A stretch of 64,000 nucleotides of DNA from Aspidiotus rigidus (Eukaryota; Arthropoda; Insecta; Hemiptera; Diaspididae): positions 9,651,501 to 9,715,500 of the forward strand of contig JAVHKY010000003.1 of the NCBI GenBank assembly GCA_035079385.1, given 5' to 3'. Positions 22,097-33,900 of the stretch are shown here, in pieces (the stretch's first letter is position 1; each line of letters opens with the position of its first letter). Position numbers and translations under genes: made by a program. Below the pieces are notes generated by a model. It ran no database searches and was not told the origin of the DNA. It worked only from the letters and a program-made list of their open reading frames with translations.

Positions 22097-22460
22097 TAAT
22101 GCGGAACAAGGCCTTAAACATTAGTTTTCATAGTCGAACAGTGTGATCTGATTGGGGTTAGGTACAACAATACTGCGTCGTTGATTGATTCTTCCATATA
22201 TATTCTGCGTTTCCATTGGCTAACAGGTTGTTGTCATTCTATTGGTAGATTTAATTTTGTTCTTCCTGTCTCGTCCGATCACCTGGCTTATTAATCTTCC
22301 ACTGCTACCACTGCCAAACGTGATACTGATTACATTGTTCAAGAGGCTAGCTTTTCTTTTCTTTGCCTTTGCTATCTCCATCTGTTCCCACAGTTTTCTT
22401 TTTCTCATGCGCTCTTAATATTCCTTCACCATTGTGTTGCCCTGCGTAGCATGGTTTGCC
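22025..22460 (-). mobile_element. Penelope-like element PLE-B, copy 2 (3' end)
   Basis: The 22220-22408 frame reads KLWEQMEIAKAKKRKASLLN, matching KLWEQMEIANAKRKKAFLLN at the end of the endonuclease in copy 1. The 3' tail with the hammerhead-like core follows. 5'-truncated. Confidence 0.75.
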
Positions 22461-22796
22461 AAGCGGTGACTTGCCTTCTTCTTTCTCCCTTGATGTTTCA
22501 TGCTCCTTTCTCCTCATATCAATCGTTGAGGATGGCTATAGATGCTGAAAAGTCCTTCAAATCATGAAAAGTCGTGAATTTTAGAAATAGGCACTGCTGC
22601 CCTGAAATGTGCTGAAATTTCCGGAAAATATTGTCCAAGTCCTTCATTCTTATCCCAAGGCGGCTCTTTTAAAAATCAATGTCATAAAAAATATATGTAA
22701 TTGAAATCCTTCATCGTATACATATTATATCTGTAGTACGGATTGGACTCGGTACAATTTCGACTCTCGAGTCATAAAATACATGATAGGAAAAGG

Positions 22797-24240
22797 CACC
22801 CATTTTTCGGCACAGTAAAAATAAGGACTTTGAGCAGTAATTTAATACAAATAGCAGTAGATAATTTCATGGACAGTAAAAAATTATTTCAGCAGTAAAA
22901 TAGGGTTCTGCACAGTGAAAAATTAAATGATAAGTAAATAAAGGATTTCCGCAGGAAAAAAATTATAATCGCAGTATGCTCAAAATAGATTGAGTGACTT
23001 AAAAAAGGTACGGTCACCGTACTTGTGAGAGCCTATAAAGCTAAGTTACAATACAAAGGAGGTATGATACTAGAGGGAGGGAGGGAATCACAACAACATT
23101 GAAATAATAATAAGATCGGGCGCAGGAGAGTCATAAACAACGAAAATGGTAACAGGATTAACAAGAGTGGAGAAGGAAACACGTAAGGAGGGAGGATACA
23201 AGAGGAAGAGAGGGAATCACAACAACAATAAAATACAAATCACGATAAATTCACTGAACAAGTAAAGCCGGTTTCGATTTAGAAGGTCTACCGCGTCGGC
23301 GTTTCTGGCCCAAGGGAACTGATTTTGCCGCACCGGGAACGGTGACCTTTTTTAATCTCACCATCATACCAACAAGATGTTTACACTGCCCTATTTTTTG
23401 GAAATATGGACAGGAACAGGTGGATTCATCGACGCATATCACCCATGTCGTGTAGTTCAGTTGTCGAAACTCGTCGAAAGTAGCCCACTTGCCATCTTTT
23501 TTCTTGAATTCCCGCAGTGACTTTGCAGTGATCTCCCTTTTCAAATTTCCAGCGGCTACGTAAAAAACAGTCCTGCCGTTCGATATCGTCTCCTCAATGA
23601 CCTTCTTATTGAGCATTGCCCACTGATAAGCTTCGGTCCATAGTTTCAGCGGGATTGGTGGAATTCTCTCAAAATGAACACAATTTCGTGAATTGGGGTC
23701 CCTCCGAGCAGACCACTCCCGAACAATATCAAACATGAGGGGCAGGAATTGCCCAACTGGTAGACGTTCCCTCAATGTGTGTTGCCTCTTTATGTGCGAA
23801 TTAGTGCCTTCGATCCCATTGTTGGTACTTGGATATGTAGGAGCTGCACCCTCGTACCAGGAGTTGTTGCGCATAATCTAGTGTTCGTGAAAGTAATGAA
23901 CAAAAGTTGCAATCTGGGGGTCACCTTTGGACTTCCATTTCAGCTCAAATAAATCAGCAGCTTTCATGAACTTAGCATCACTGTCACAGGTCTGCAACGC
24001 ATCAATATCTCTTCGAATCTCACTGTGAACGTCCTTTGACATGGGCTTCAGAAACTTCTCAATATTTTCAAGCATAATTTACTTTTCCAAATACTGATTT
24101 TTACTGTTCAATTCCGGTAATACTGTTCTGTGATTTACTGTGTACATACATTCCCTAATTTACTGCTCCCAATACTGATTTTTACTGTTTATTTGTTTAC
24201 TGTGCAAATACCATTTTTACTGGGTGAATAAATATTCCCC
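22797..24240 (-). mobile_element. Mutator-like element (1444 bp) with 11 bp target duplication
   Basis: ATAGGAAAAGG occurs at 22786-22796 and 24241-24251, a perfect 11 bp direct repeat bracketing the element. Mutator-like elements make 8-11 bp duplications. Both ends carry degenerate, inverted CAGTAAAAAT units over about 150-200 bases instead of a clean inverted repeat. Inside is the C-terminal part of a MULE transposase, broken by one stop codon. The N-terminal catalytic part is missing, so this is an internally deleted copy. Confidence 0.85.
23251..24075 (-). pseudogene. MULE transposase C-terminus with SWIM zinc finger (one stop codon)
   Basis: Two frames in the same register (24075-23878 and 23874-23251) are separated by a single TAG at 23878-23880. 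The joined region has the PSTNNGIEGTNSHIKR block that follows the catalytic core in MULE transposases, then a SWIM finger with C153-x-C155-x8-C164-x-H166 (numbered from the Met at 23874), and a basic tail with GRPSKSK resembling an AT-hook. MULE transposases bind terminal repeats and cut and paste; here the DDE catalytic domain is absent. Low decay apart from the stop suggests a fairly young copy. Confidence 0.85.
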
Positions 24241-24281
24241 ATAGGAAAAGGACTCAGAAAAATTTCAATTGCCGAGCTATA

Positions 24282-27200
24282 CAGGGTGAGGCCAAAAGAT
24301 GTTACCAGTTAAATGGGAGTTTGCGTTAAATCTGTCGTAGCGCAAAAACGCGAAACGTTGGATGTATACTTCAAATCTACGAAATTCGCATCTCAATCTT
24401 ATCTTTGCGCCAAATACGAAGTTTCTACGACTTTTCTGAGCCTATTTATGGACCAAATGTGCCGAAATTTTGCTGCAGGGGATCCCAAAAAGTTTAATTA
24501 TCAAAAGAAAATATGATTCTGTTTTAAAAAATTGCGTGATCTTCGAAAATCTAGTAGAATTCTGAAATAAAATTTCGTGCTGAGTTCGAAAAAATCACCC
24601 AAATCACCCTACGGAGCTTCAAAATGAATGTACGAGCCCAACGAGGGTCAAAATTTCCCCAAGTTGGAAAATTGCTCCAACTTTCAAATTTAATCGAGTA
24701 ACTTGTGAAATCAAGGTTCGAGTGGAAAGAGTGCTCGCGTGATAATCGAATAAGGCCCGAATGTGATCATAGTGGGTGGAAGGGCGAAAACTCTCGTTGT
24801 TTCAGGCGATTGAGAACGTGGCATCAAGAAGCTTACCTTCTGTTGTGAACTCGCGGTGAAAAATTGGCTATGGAAACGGGTAAGAGTGCAATCACTCTCG
24901 TTGTGCCAGCCGCGGGAGTGAATTCTTATGGAAGATCGTCTTCGATATTAGCCAGGTTTCCGCGTCCGATCAGAGTGGGCAAATGCTAGACAGCTAACTC
25001 CTCGTTATTCCCAACTGTGAAGGGAATGTTGTCAAGAAGATTGTCCTCCGTTGTCAGCTCGCGATGAGAGATTGGCTAAAGTCCCACGTACGATCAGAGC
25101 TGGATGAGAATTCCTCGTTATTTCAGGCGATGGCAGGAAAGTTACCGAGAAGATCATCCTCTGGTCTAAGTTTGTGGTGAGAGATCGGCTAAAGAGCCCG
25201 CTTCGATCATATGTGGTGCTTTAACCGATCTCTCACCACAACCCAACGACGGATGACGATCTTTTCGGCCATAATCCATCCTCCACCTGAAACACCGCGT
25301 TGACTGCTTTCGTACACTTGTCCGCCTTAACCATATGCGGGGCTGTAGCTAATCTATCACCGCAAGCGATCAACAGAAACCGATCTTCTTGGTCACAATT
25401 CATTCTCCTCCTGAAACACCGCGCTGCCTTCGGCACCTGATCGTCTTGACCATACACGGGGTTGTAGCCGATCTCTCACTGCGAGCGATCAACAGAGAAC
25501 GATGTTCTCAGTCATATTCCATTTACTGTCCAACACAACAAGTTACTCACGTGCACTTGCCCGCTTCAACCATACGCGGGCCAGTAGCTGATCTCTCACC
25601 GCAAGCGACCGACAGAGGACGATCGTCTTGATCGTATTTTATTCTCCGCCGGAAACAACGAGCTTCTTATGTGCATTTGCCCGCTTCATTTGCACGCGGG
25701 AACCTAGCCAATCTCTCTCCACAAGCTCATATTCGAAGACAATCTTCTTTGTAGCACAACCATCTTCGTTTGGAAGATCGAGGAATCGTTGTGCATTGGC
25801 CCACTCCAATCATACGCAGGGCTTCACCTGATCTCTCACCGCGAGTGCTGCTCTGTACTCTACCTTCTGTACCTTCCATTGTCGTGAAAACAACGAGTAC
25901 CTGAATGTTTGCCTGCAAGGCATTCACTCACTTCTTTCCGGGAGCATCCAACAGTAGACTATAGACTTTCGGTCACATTCTCCCTAGAAGCCAACAAAAC
26001 GAGAATTGGGGCACATTTTCCCCTTTTGATTCAGGTACGGACTTCAGCCAATCTTTCGCTGCTAGCTATCAACAGAGAAGCTTCTCAGTATTGTTTCCTC
26101 CATCCCATGGAACTATGAGTAACTTCACAAATTGCCTCCTTCGATCAAATACATTGCCCTAGCTGATCTTCCACAGCCAGAATACAACAGAAGAAATGTT
26201 TGCTTAGTTTTGGACACGTTCTTTTTTTTTTCGAAAACTTGAACAATTTCCTGTTTTGAAGAAATGTTGTTGGTCCCATTGAACCATTTGGGTGCTGTTC
26301 AGAATTTTTTAATAATTTTTTCCGGAATCTACGCTAAATTTCACCTAAGAATTGAGTAAAGTCTACAAGTTCGAGCGATTTTTTGCTTTTGGGAAATTTT
26401 TATCCTTTTTGAGTCCATCAACCCATTTTGGTGCTTTTCAAAATGTTTCAATCATATTTTTCCAACTCTACGTTGCATTTCCTTCGAGTAACATCAATTT
26501 AATGCTTAAAATGCTCAAAATTCATTTAAGACTGTAAAGTGAATACCGTAGCTATTTTTTCACCGTCAGTTTACAACGGATGACGATCTTCCCTGAAAAT
26601 TCACTCTTTCGACTGACACAACAACAATGATCACACTCTTGCCCGCTTTCATCGATAGAGGCATTCTGGCTAATTTTTCATTGCGAGTTTACAACGGAAG
26701 CTTCTTGGTTCCATGCTTTCCCTGATCGTCTGAAACAACGAGTCTTCCACCAGCTTCAATCATAGTCAGGGCCTTAGTCGAACTAAGCTCAATTTCGCAA
26801 GAGAATCGAATAAAATATGAAAATTTGAGCGATCTTTCAACCTGTGAATATGTGGAATCTCTTGGTACCCTTTCACTGAATTTGGAGCTTTGTTAGATAA
26901 TTTTCGGATTATTTTTCCGGACTGAGCGTGAAATTTCACTAGTAAATTGTACAAAATTTTGATGATAAAGCAATTTTTTTGTTTGGGGAAATTTCGACCC
27001 TCTTTGGGGCCATACATCCATTTTCAGGCTTCGTAAGGTGATTTGGGTGATTTTTTCAAACTCAGCGCAAAATTTTACTGAAGAATTGAATAAAATTAGC
27101 GATTTTCCAACTTCGGGATATTTTGACCCTTTTTGGGCTCATTAACCCATCTTTGTGCTTCGCAGTATTTTGTGACTGTTTTTTTTCGTTTTCCCCTTAA

Positions 27201-27506
27201 AATTTCACTTTAGGAACAGTAATTTAATAATCGGAATGTTTGAAATTCACCTCAATACTGTAAATTAATTAATTTTCAAGCCCTATTTTGGGAACCCTGG
27301 CAAATTGTTGAATTTTCGGCACATTTTGGTCCATAACTCGGCTCAGAGAAGACGTAGAAACTTTGTATTTGGCGCAAATTGAAGATAAAATTGAGATACG
27401 AATTTCGTAGATTTGAAGTATAGATCTAACGTTTCGCGTTTTTTGCGCTACAATAAATTTAACGCAAACTACTATTTAACTGGTAACATCTTTTGGTCTC
27501 ACCCTG
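24282..27506. mobile_element. 3.2 kb foldback DNA element with TA ends
   Basis: Starts CAGGGTGAGGCCAAAAGATG and ends with its near-perfect reverse complement, TATA flanking both sides, as for Tc1/mariner-type insertion. The inverted similarity runs for some 220 bases at the tips and then continues, more diverged, through most of the element, so the whole forms a long foldback with its centre near 25205. The interior is a ~120 bp tandem repeat in opposite orientation on the two arms. No transposase frame is seen. Confidence 0.8.
24720..26200. repeat. ~120 bp tandem repeat arranged as an inverted array
   Basis: Units contain GATCTCTCACCGCAAGCGA, AACAGAGAACGAT and CATACGCGGG. They read one way in 24720-25205 and the other in 25211-26200. 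Around the centre, GTGGTGAGAGATCGGCT faces CCGATCTCTCACCAC within about 40 bases, giving a strong hairpin. Confidence 0.75.
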
Positions 27507-27511
27507 TATAC

Positions 27512-27600
27512 ATGATATGAGGAGGACCAAGTCCAACATTGTTGGCTAAAATGATTCAAGTCCCCCTCCTATCATTTATAGCACGGAGGTCGAATGATAC
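27512..27600. repeat. dispersed ~45 bp motif
   Basis: GATATGAGGAGGACCAAGTC and AAGTCCCCCTCCTATCATTT, the same family as at 4420-4680. Confidence 0.5.
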
Positions 27601-27617
27601 GAGGGGTTTAGAAGAAC

Positions 27618-28742
27618 CAGGGTGTCTAACGGTCATACAAGTCATACAAAAGTCGTACAGTTGCCTCAAATTTGGCAAATTTAATACAATATTATTATAA
27701 TTAATCGAAGTGGTTGTTCAGCGGTACAGTACCTCCAAATAAAAAAGGATTGAGGTTTGAGGATGAGCTAAGAGAACTGTCTGGCACTTAGGTTCCTTCA
27801 ACGAAACTACTACAGATATGGAATCGACCACTCAGAAGAAGATAAAGCATAAGACAAAGCAGTCCGTGACTTCCGAGAAAAAGAAGACGAAAATAAATGT
27901 GGCCATAGAAGACGGTAATTCTTGTTTTTGGAACTTCCGGACACCTCTGTCTTATGGCGATTCTGCAGTTCTGTTCAAGGATCATAACTGCCGGACAGGT
28001 TTCTTAGGTCTTCGTCGAACCGTGATGTTAGAGCCAAACTTCCGACCTTGAAATTTTCTGTTGACCTGCGACATGCCACGCAGAGGGCTTTCACAAGGAA
28101 GAGGAGTCATATTCGTGAGAGGTTTTGGTGTAATTTCTGGTACTTTTTCACTTACTTCTTCTTCTTGAACACATTCTGTCTCTGAATTGGAATCAGTTCT
28201 GATGGTTCCCTCAATTTTTTCATATCTGACAAATATTTCATAAATTGTTCAGTTCCATGGTATGACGCGAGACTGGCAGTATAAAAAATAGTGAGCAGTA
28301 GCAGATTATATTTTTTGCAGTTATTGTAGTCGCTTGACTGGCTTCTGGGAATTGAATTTCTCGTACAACGCGCTGTTTGCAAGATCATCTCGTTTATTTT
28401 GCAGTGTACCGCCGAATAACATTTTATTTGGAACCTCAACCATAATTAATACAAATAACTAGCTTTCGATTTAGAAGTTCATTCGTAAGAAAGGAATTAT
28501 TTATTCAAACAATTTGAATAAAAGATATTGATACAAAATGGAATATACAAAAAATTGAATACCTACTGCCACCTACTGATTGTGAAAGAGCGCAGACTGC
28601 AAAGTTCTCGTTTGCAATTTCATGTTGTTTTTTTTTTTGGTTATTCATGGACGTAAATGGTTCATAAAAAGTCGTGCAATGCTCTTCCAGTGGTCATACA
28701 AAAATCATACAATTGGAAAATTTGTATTTGGTAGACACCCTG
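27618..28742. mobile_element. CAGGGTGTC-family DNA element, copy C (1125 bp)
   Basis: Starts CAGGGTGTCTAACGGTCATA and ends TTTGGTAGACACCCTG. AGAAC flanks both sides (27613-27617 and 28743-28747), a perfect 5 bp duplication. Subterminal units are GTCATACAA rather than the GTCAACTAA or GTCAAGTAA of other copies. Internal frames (27818-28051 +, 28152-28439 -) lack transposase motifs. Confidence 0.9.
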
Positions 28743-28769
28743 AGAACGTAAGAATCTTCACAATTTCTA

Positions 28770-29170
28770 CTTGAATTCTCAATACCAAAACCTAGGCGAC
28801 CCATGGAACAGATTTCCAGCGTTCCTCGTTTAACTTCGATGAGGAAGCCGTCGTTTTTTACTGCCAGGTACCGTCGTTTTCTTTCAATACGGTCTTAAGC
28901 ATGTTCTAGCCTTCTTCAACGTTTGGTATCCATTCTCTGCAATACACGACTCCACTTTTTGTGCGTAGTCGTCCTTCTCCATTACCACTACCGTGCGTTG
29001 ACTTGGTCTGTCTTTGTCAAGATCAGGTTGTTCTGTAGATTTGTGACCTTCCTCGGCATTACTTACATCCTGTCTTTGGTTAGGCACATATTCTCCTTGA
29101 GAACTTTCCCAATTCTGGTCTCACGTCATATTCTTTGGTTTGGATTACTTGTTCGCAGCTTGTGACTATT
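28770..29170 (-). mobile_element. Penelope-like element PLE-B, copy 3 (N-terminal RT part)
   Basis: The frame at 28884-29087 reads TVVVMEKDDYAQKVESCIAE, close to TLVVRQKDDYTQKKKSCIAE at 54.1-54.35 kb. This block precedes the RT palm. The palm, fingers and endonuclease are absent. Confidence 0.65.
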
Positions 29171-30754
29171 TTTTCGAGCTTACAGTGAGTGTGTGAATTT
29201 TTTTAGCTGATTTTACCTGATGCCTTTTTCTAGCAGTCTTTCTGTTTCTTCCATGAAAGTGACATTACATGAAAAAAATGAACGGAAAGCTCGTTGATGT
29301 GGGCAAGCTAATTATTTTAGACCTATTTTTTTTTTTTTTTTCGACTTGATGGTATTGTGCACACCACTTGAGAGTGGTTCTAACATTATCTTTCCAGGTG
29401 ACTCAACGTCTTCTATAGGGACAGATGGCATTTAAAATTCGCAAGTAAATTGCGGAAAATTGTTCCTATACGACTTATCAAAACTACATCGAAGAAGTAG
29501 GTCTCGCTTTATTCATGCGCGTTTGTATATCTCTATAATAATCCTCTCCTATATAATTGATTTGGAAGTGATCCCGTTTAGTTCTACTTGAGAAATTTTT
29601 TTGTATCACAGGTTCGAGAATTTAAGCACTAGTGAATAATAATATTATTCATACCTTTTGATCATTCGTCAAGGTACCTACGTGAAACTCCTAATTATTA
29701 GGGTAAATAGGCTGGTTCGTGATTTTTCGCTACGCTATCAGGCGATGAATTGTATACAATTTCGGACACACTCGCTCTGTCTCGATCGACAAATATATAA
29801 ACGGTAGACGAGAAGGTAGGTTGCATGTGGTGGATCGCTGCAATGCCGATGTGTTCATGTAATATGTAAAAAAGATTGGATACTTGCCGAACCAATTTGC
29901 TTACCTCAATGTTTTTCAAGTTCATTAGAATAACTTCGACCTGCATTTTATGATGTTGAAAAATAAACGAGAAATTCGTGCGTCCGATTATGAACGAGCA
30001 ATCGAGCACAATATGCGCCGTTGAATAATGCATTTATAGTACACACGGGTTCAGAGTTTGAAATCGTATTCGATATAGGCATGACGGACGCCAGCCGTGA
30101 TGATAATTCAATTATATCGACGTATTGGCGATTTTCAACAACATTTTCCTGAAATTGCGAAACATAAACGCTTGAGGTCTTTGATTCAGTTTTTGTAAGC
30201 TCCACATCGACCTAGTCGAGCCCGAAGTACCCGCTTATATTTTGTCGCTGAAATCTGGCATAATAAAATTGTCCTCTCAGAAAGCGTTCAGAAATCACAC
30301 CTGAATTAAGACCGCAACAACGCTACGCGTCGCAACTTTGACAAAACCATTTCCGGCGGAAAGGCGTCGTGTTCAAGTTCATCGTCGAATTACATTTTAC
30401 GAACGTCTGACAACTGTATCATATGATAAATAGTTTCTTCGCTGCAGTAAATAGTATACCCAATACGTCCAGTTTACAATAACAAATTAAAACATCCTTC
30501 TTAAAATGAAGAGTGCTGTAATTGGAGTCCAATTTTAATCATTAAAAAGGGGGATCTCGAGGTTATTTGTTGTTTTGTTTTTTTTTTTTTAGATAGATAC
30601 AATATAACGGCGAGAACCTGAAACCAGAATGAGAATTCAGTATATTTTTATGAACGCTAAATAAAAGAGTAAAAATCTGGGACGATTTTTTTTTAGGAAA
30701 GAAGTTTCTAACGTACTGAGGATGCGGGCTACAAAGGTCACTTGACGAGTTTTT

Positions 30755-30787
<33 letters not shown>

Positions 30788-31310
30788 CATTGAATATTAA
30801 TATTTTTAGTCAACGAGTTCTCCAGTTGTAGTATGTGTTGGTTCATTGTGTGCACTTTACACATGGTTATTTAGTGTATTACTTCGAGTATTACAGTAAA
30901 TGTATGCACTTAGACAGAGTATGTGGGTGATTCTCCGAATAACCAGAAAATTCGCTTCATCAATTTCAGAGTTTTGTAGTGGTTTTTTACTTTGCATAAT
31001 GTGTTATATTGATATATGTGAAAATACATATGTGTAGCTGGTCCACCTCAAAAGGAATTACAGGGGGCGGGGGGAAGCTTTCATATATTCCATGGTAGTA
31101 TCTGGATACTTTTTTTTTCATGTAATAGATCATACATGAACTGTCTAGTGGCATTTACATGTGGGTAGGTAGGGCAAATATGGCATAATTAACTTTACTT
31201 AGCTAATATTGCAACCACTATTATACTGCAACTTAATGTTAGCGAGTGTGCCTTGAGTACAAATAACTATTCAATTCCTGCTATGAGAAACAAGAAAGAG
31301 GAATACTCCG
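29171..31310. other. no recognisable gene
   Basis: Mostly unique-looking sequence with homopolymer tracts near 29330, 30580 and 30761-30787. Frames on the minus strand at 29698-30205 (up to 111 codons) carry no motif I recognise. Confidence 0.4.
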
Positions 31311-31351
31311 ACGTGGAGTAAAACATGCAAACCGCAGAAAAAATGAAAAGA

Positions 31352-31392
31352 CGGCGAGCGCTTTCGGTTAAACAACCATCTTCAAGACTGAA
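31352..31392 (-). ncRNA. hammerhead-like motif, PLE-A 3' tail
   Basis: On the minus strand CTTGAAGATGGTTGTTTAAC is followed by CGAAAGCGC. GGTT and AACC form a 4 bp stem II with a 4-base loop, placed between a CTGAAGA-like box and GAAA as in a hammerhead. The core departs from CTGATGA. Confidence 0.35.
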
Positions 31393-31430
31393 ATGAAAGC
31401 AACTGACGAACAAAAGAGAAGAACGAGGTA

Positions 31431-33834
31431 TTAAGATCGTCTAAACGAGAAATCACGGTGTGAGTCATAAACAAGTTCGATCAGGCCATCTTCCGGAATG
31501 TACGAATTGAGTACAGTGACACCGTCAGTGTTGAGATGACGAATTATCTCTATATTCTCGAGGGCGATACGCTTACGGTAGGAATTCTCCTTATGGAGGA
31601 GCTTTTCGGATCCCTCGCGGAAGCTGTGGCCACTGTTTATTAAGTGATCGGCGAAAGCTGACTCCCCCAAGTGTCCCTTCTTCCAAGACTCGAACTTTCA
31701 TTTGGCGGCTGGTCTCACCAATATAAAAGGCTCGACAATCCTCACACTCCAACCTATACACACCACTCCTCTCATCGACAGGTATGGGGTCCTTCAGTCT
31801 CACAAACAACCTCTTGACTGTGGTAGGGTTGTAAAACGCGGGTCTGAAGCCAAACGGGCGAAGGGTCCGACCCAATTGCTGGGAAAACTTCCCCAAGAAA
31901 GGGAGACTGATCCAACGCAAACGGTGATCACGGATCGTGTCTCGGGGGAGGGAGGTGGTGGAATCCAGGAGGCCCCTCGTAACTTTCCTCCGAACCATCA
32001 CGTCAACATCGACATTGACCCCATTCACTCTGGCTAGGTGTTTTATTGTGATTAACTCTTTCTTGAAGGCAGACTGACTCAAAGGAATACGAGTCAGTCT
32101 GTGAACTAGGCTATGAAAAGCAGCCATCTTGTGAGCAACAGGAACGAACGAACCACCGTGGACTAAAACATCGGTCGTAGTATCTTTCCTGTAAATTCCA
32201 AACTTATGGATACCGTCTATTATAGAGGTCGATGAATCCAAAAAGTTGATGGAAAATACCCCTATTTCCAACGTAAATTTGATGGAAGGGTACCAGGAGT
32301 TGAGATACCTCAGAAACTCACCAAGGAGATCTGGGTGACCAGTCCAGGTACATAGAACGTCATCAACGTACCTGTGCCAATAATGAATATGATTAAGTAA
32401 CACCTGGTTCGAGGAAAAGAGGTCAAGTTCAAACTTAGACATGAAGATTTCGGATATGAGAGAGCCTAGTGGTGATCCAATGGGGATCCCTACTTCGTCA
32501 GGGAACTCGAAAAATTTCCCTTCAAATTTACAGTAGTTAGGGGACCAGCAAGTATTGAGAAGATCGAAGAATTCGTGAAGCTCATTATGAGGAATGTTGG
32601 CTTTGACGAGTAGCTCACCCATACGCTGGATAGTAGCAGCCTTAGGAATATTCGGGAACAAACCAACAACATCAAACGAGCAGATGGTCGTTCCCGGGGG
32701 AAGGCTTACATCCTTGAGGACGTCAGTTAAAGAGTCAAGACCGAATGAGGGGATTCAAAATCAATACGATTTTTGAACCAACGGTCAAGGAATTTTGCAA
32801 GGAGGTAGGTAGGAGAGGAGACGAAAGAAACAACGGGTCGCATCGGGGTATTGTTCTTATGCACTTTAGGCAGCCCGTACAAGAGGGGGGGGGGGTGTGG
32901 GGTTAGGAACAAGGAGGGCTTTTTTCAAAGCAGGAGTTTTGATAACAGCCTCACTCCTATTGATGACACACCTAACTTCTTTGACGTGCTTGGGAAAGCT
33001 GAAATCCTCACTCTCTTTAGCACCACACTGCTGTAGGACTTCATGGACCTTAGAAGAATAGGCCGATCTCTCCATCACTACAACAGCGTTGCCTTTGTCA
33101 GCCTTAGTGACGATCAAATCTCCCTCTCTCATCTTCCTCCTTAAACCCTGAATCACTCCTCCCAATTTATTACACATGCGAGGGAGGGGGTTGTTACGGA
33201 CTAATTCGGCACAGACTTTCTGGGTATTAAAACCAGGACCAATCTTAACCGCAAGATCCGCAACAACATTCGCCAAGGTTTCATCATTCTTGAGGGGAGG
33301 CATACTGAACTTCAAACCTTTCTCAAGGAGGGATGTTTCGTCACTATTGAACACTACCTGACTATTATTTATGAGGGGGGATGGAATTTATGAACGACAA
33401 CACCATCACTCACCCCCTCCTCAACCACCTCCTCATTAACCGTCATTAGGGAGGACAGCTTCTTATTTTTCCTCTCCTTCAACTTCGCCTCAAACTTCCG
33501 AAACTTTTCATTGACGTCCCGCATGAAGTAATCAAACTCAAGGGGGAGGAGCATGCCGGAGAGTCTCGAATGGACCATAAGGTTTAATCTGGTCGTGATA
33601 TTAAATTTACCATACCATCTTCGCAACTCTGTCCTGATCCACTTCTCCCTCATTAAATTTTCCAGTTTCTTAGTCGTAACCTTACAATCGGAATAAAACC
33701 GGAATTTAACGAACTTGGGTCTCAAATGTAACACTAAACACCGACGGAGAAACCAAATATGAGAGGAAAACGAAGCGCGTTGCTTCCGAAATTTCAGAAA
33801 AAGGAACTAAAAATACGCCGCAGAAGCGTTCTCA
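31431..33834 (-). pseudogene. PLE-A polyprotein: reverse transcriptase plus GIY-YIG endonuclease (frameshifted)
   Basis: The longest intact piece is 356 residues (32661-31591). It has VGIPIGSPLGSLISEIF (57-73), the palm YVDD at 98-101, FGFRPAFYNP linker (270-279), then CxxC at 306-309 and YIGETSR at 313-319, the endonuclease core. The upstream frame 32912-32727 supplies [20 protein letters not shown], the RT fingers. Downstream, 31670-31431 continues with ESAFADHLINSGH, the endonuclease C-terminal block, after a frameshift near 31670-31690. At least three frame changes are needed to read it through, so it is inactive as it stands, although domain residues are well kept. The polypeptide copies element RNA at nicked target DNA. 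Confidence 0.85.
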
Positions 33835-33900
33835 ATTAAACGAATCCGTTCCTTCAAGTTACGGCTATAGCCGTAACTTGAAGGAACGGATTCGTTTAAT
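33835..33900. repeat. 66 bp perfect palindrome at PLE-A/LINE junction
   Basis: Two 33-base arms are exact reverse complements with no spacer (centre GGCTATAGCC). The left arm (plus coordinates) continues the PLE-A coding register; the right arm adjoins the LINE at 33904. This fits a self-primed fold-back at the end of element cDNA during insertion. Confidence 0.9.

Larger units (their letters stand above)
31311..33867 (-). mobile_element. Penelope-like retroelement PLE-A, near full length
   Basis: On the minus strand, in order: an N-terminal basic/coiled region (33834-33369), a connecting block with DLIVTKADKGNAVVV (33354-32866), reverse transcriptase (32912-31900), GIY-YIG endonuclease (31760-31431), and a 3' tail with a hammerhead-like core at 31352-31392. 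That is the complete canonical Penelope order. A few frameshifts interrupt it. Its 5' end lies at the 66 bp palindrome. A second, rearranged copy is at 58.8-60.8 kb. Confidence 0.88.

Noticed and set aside
25233..26118. several 60-80 codon frames
   Set aside because: All lie in the ~120 bp tandem repeat of the foldback element and reflect its periodicity.
31702..32037. 111-codon plus-strand frame
   Set aside because: Antisense shadow of the PLE-A reverse transcriptase.
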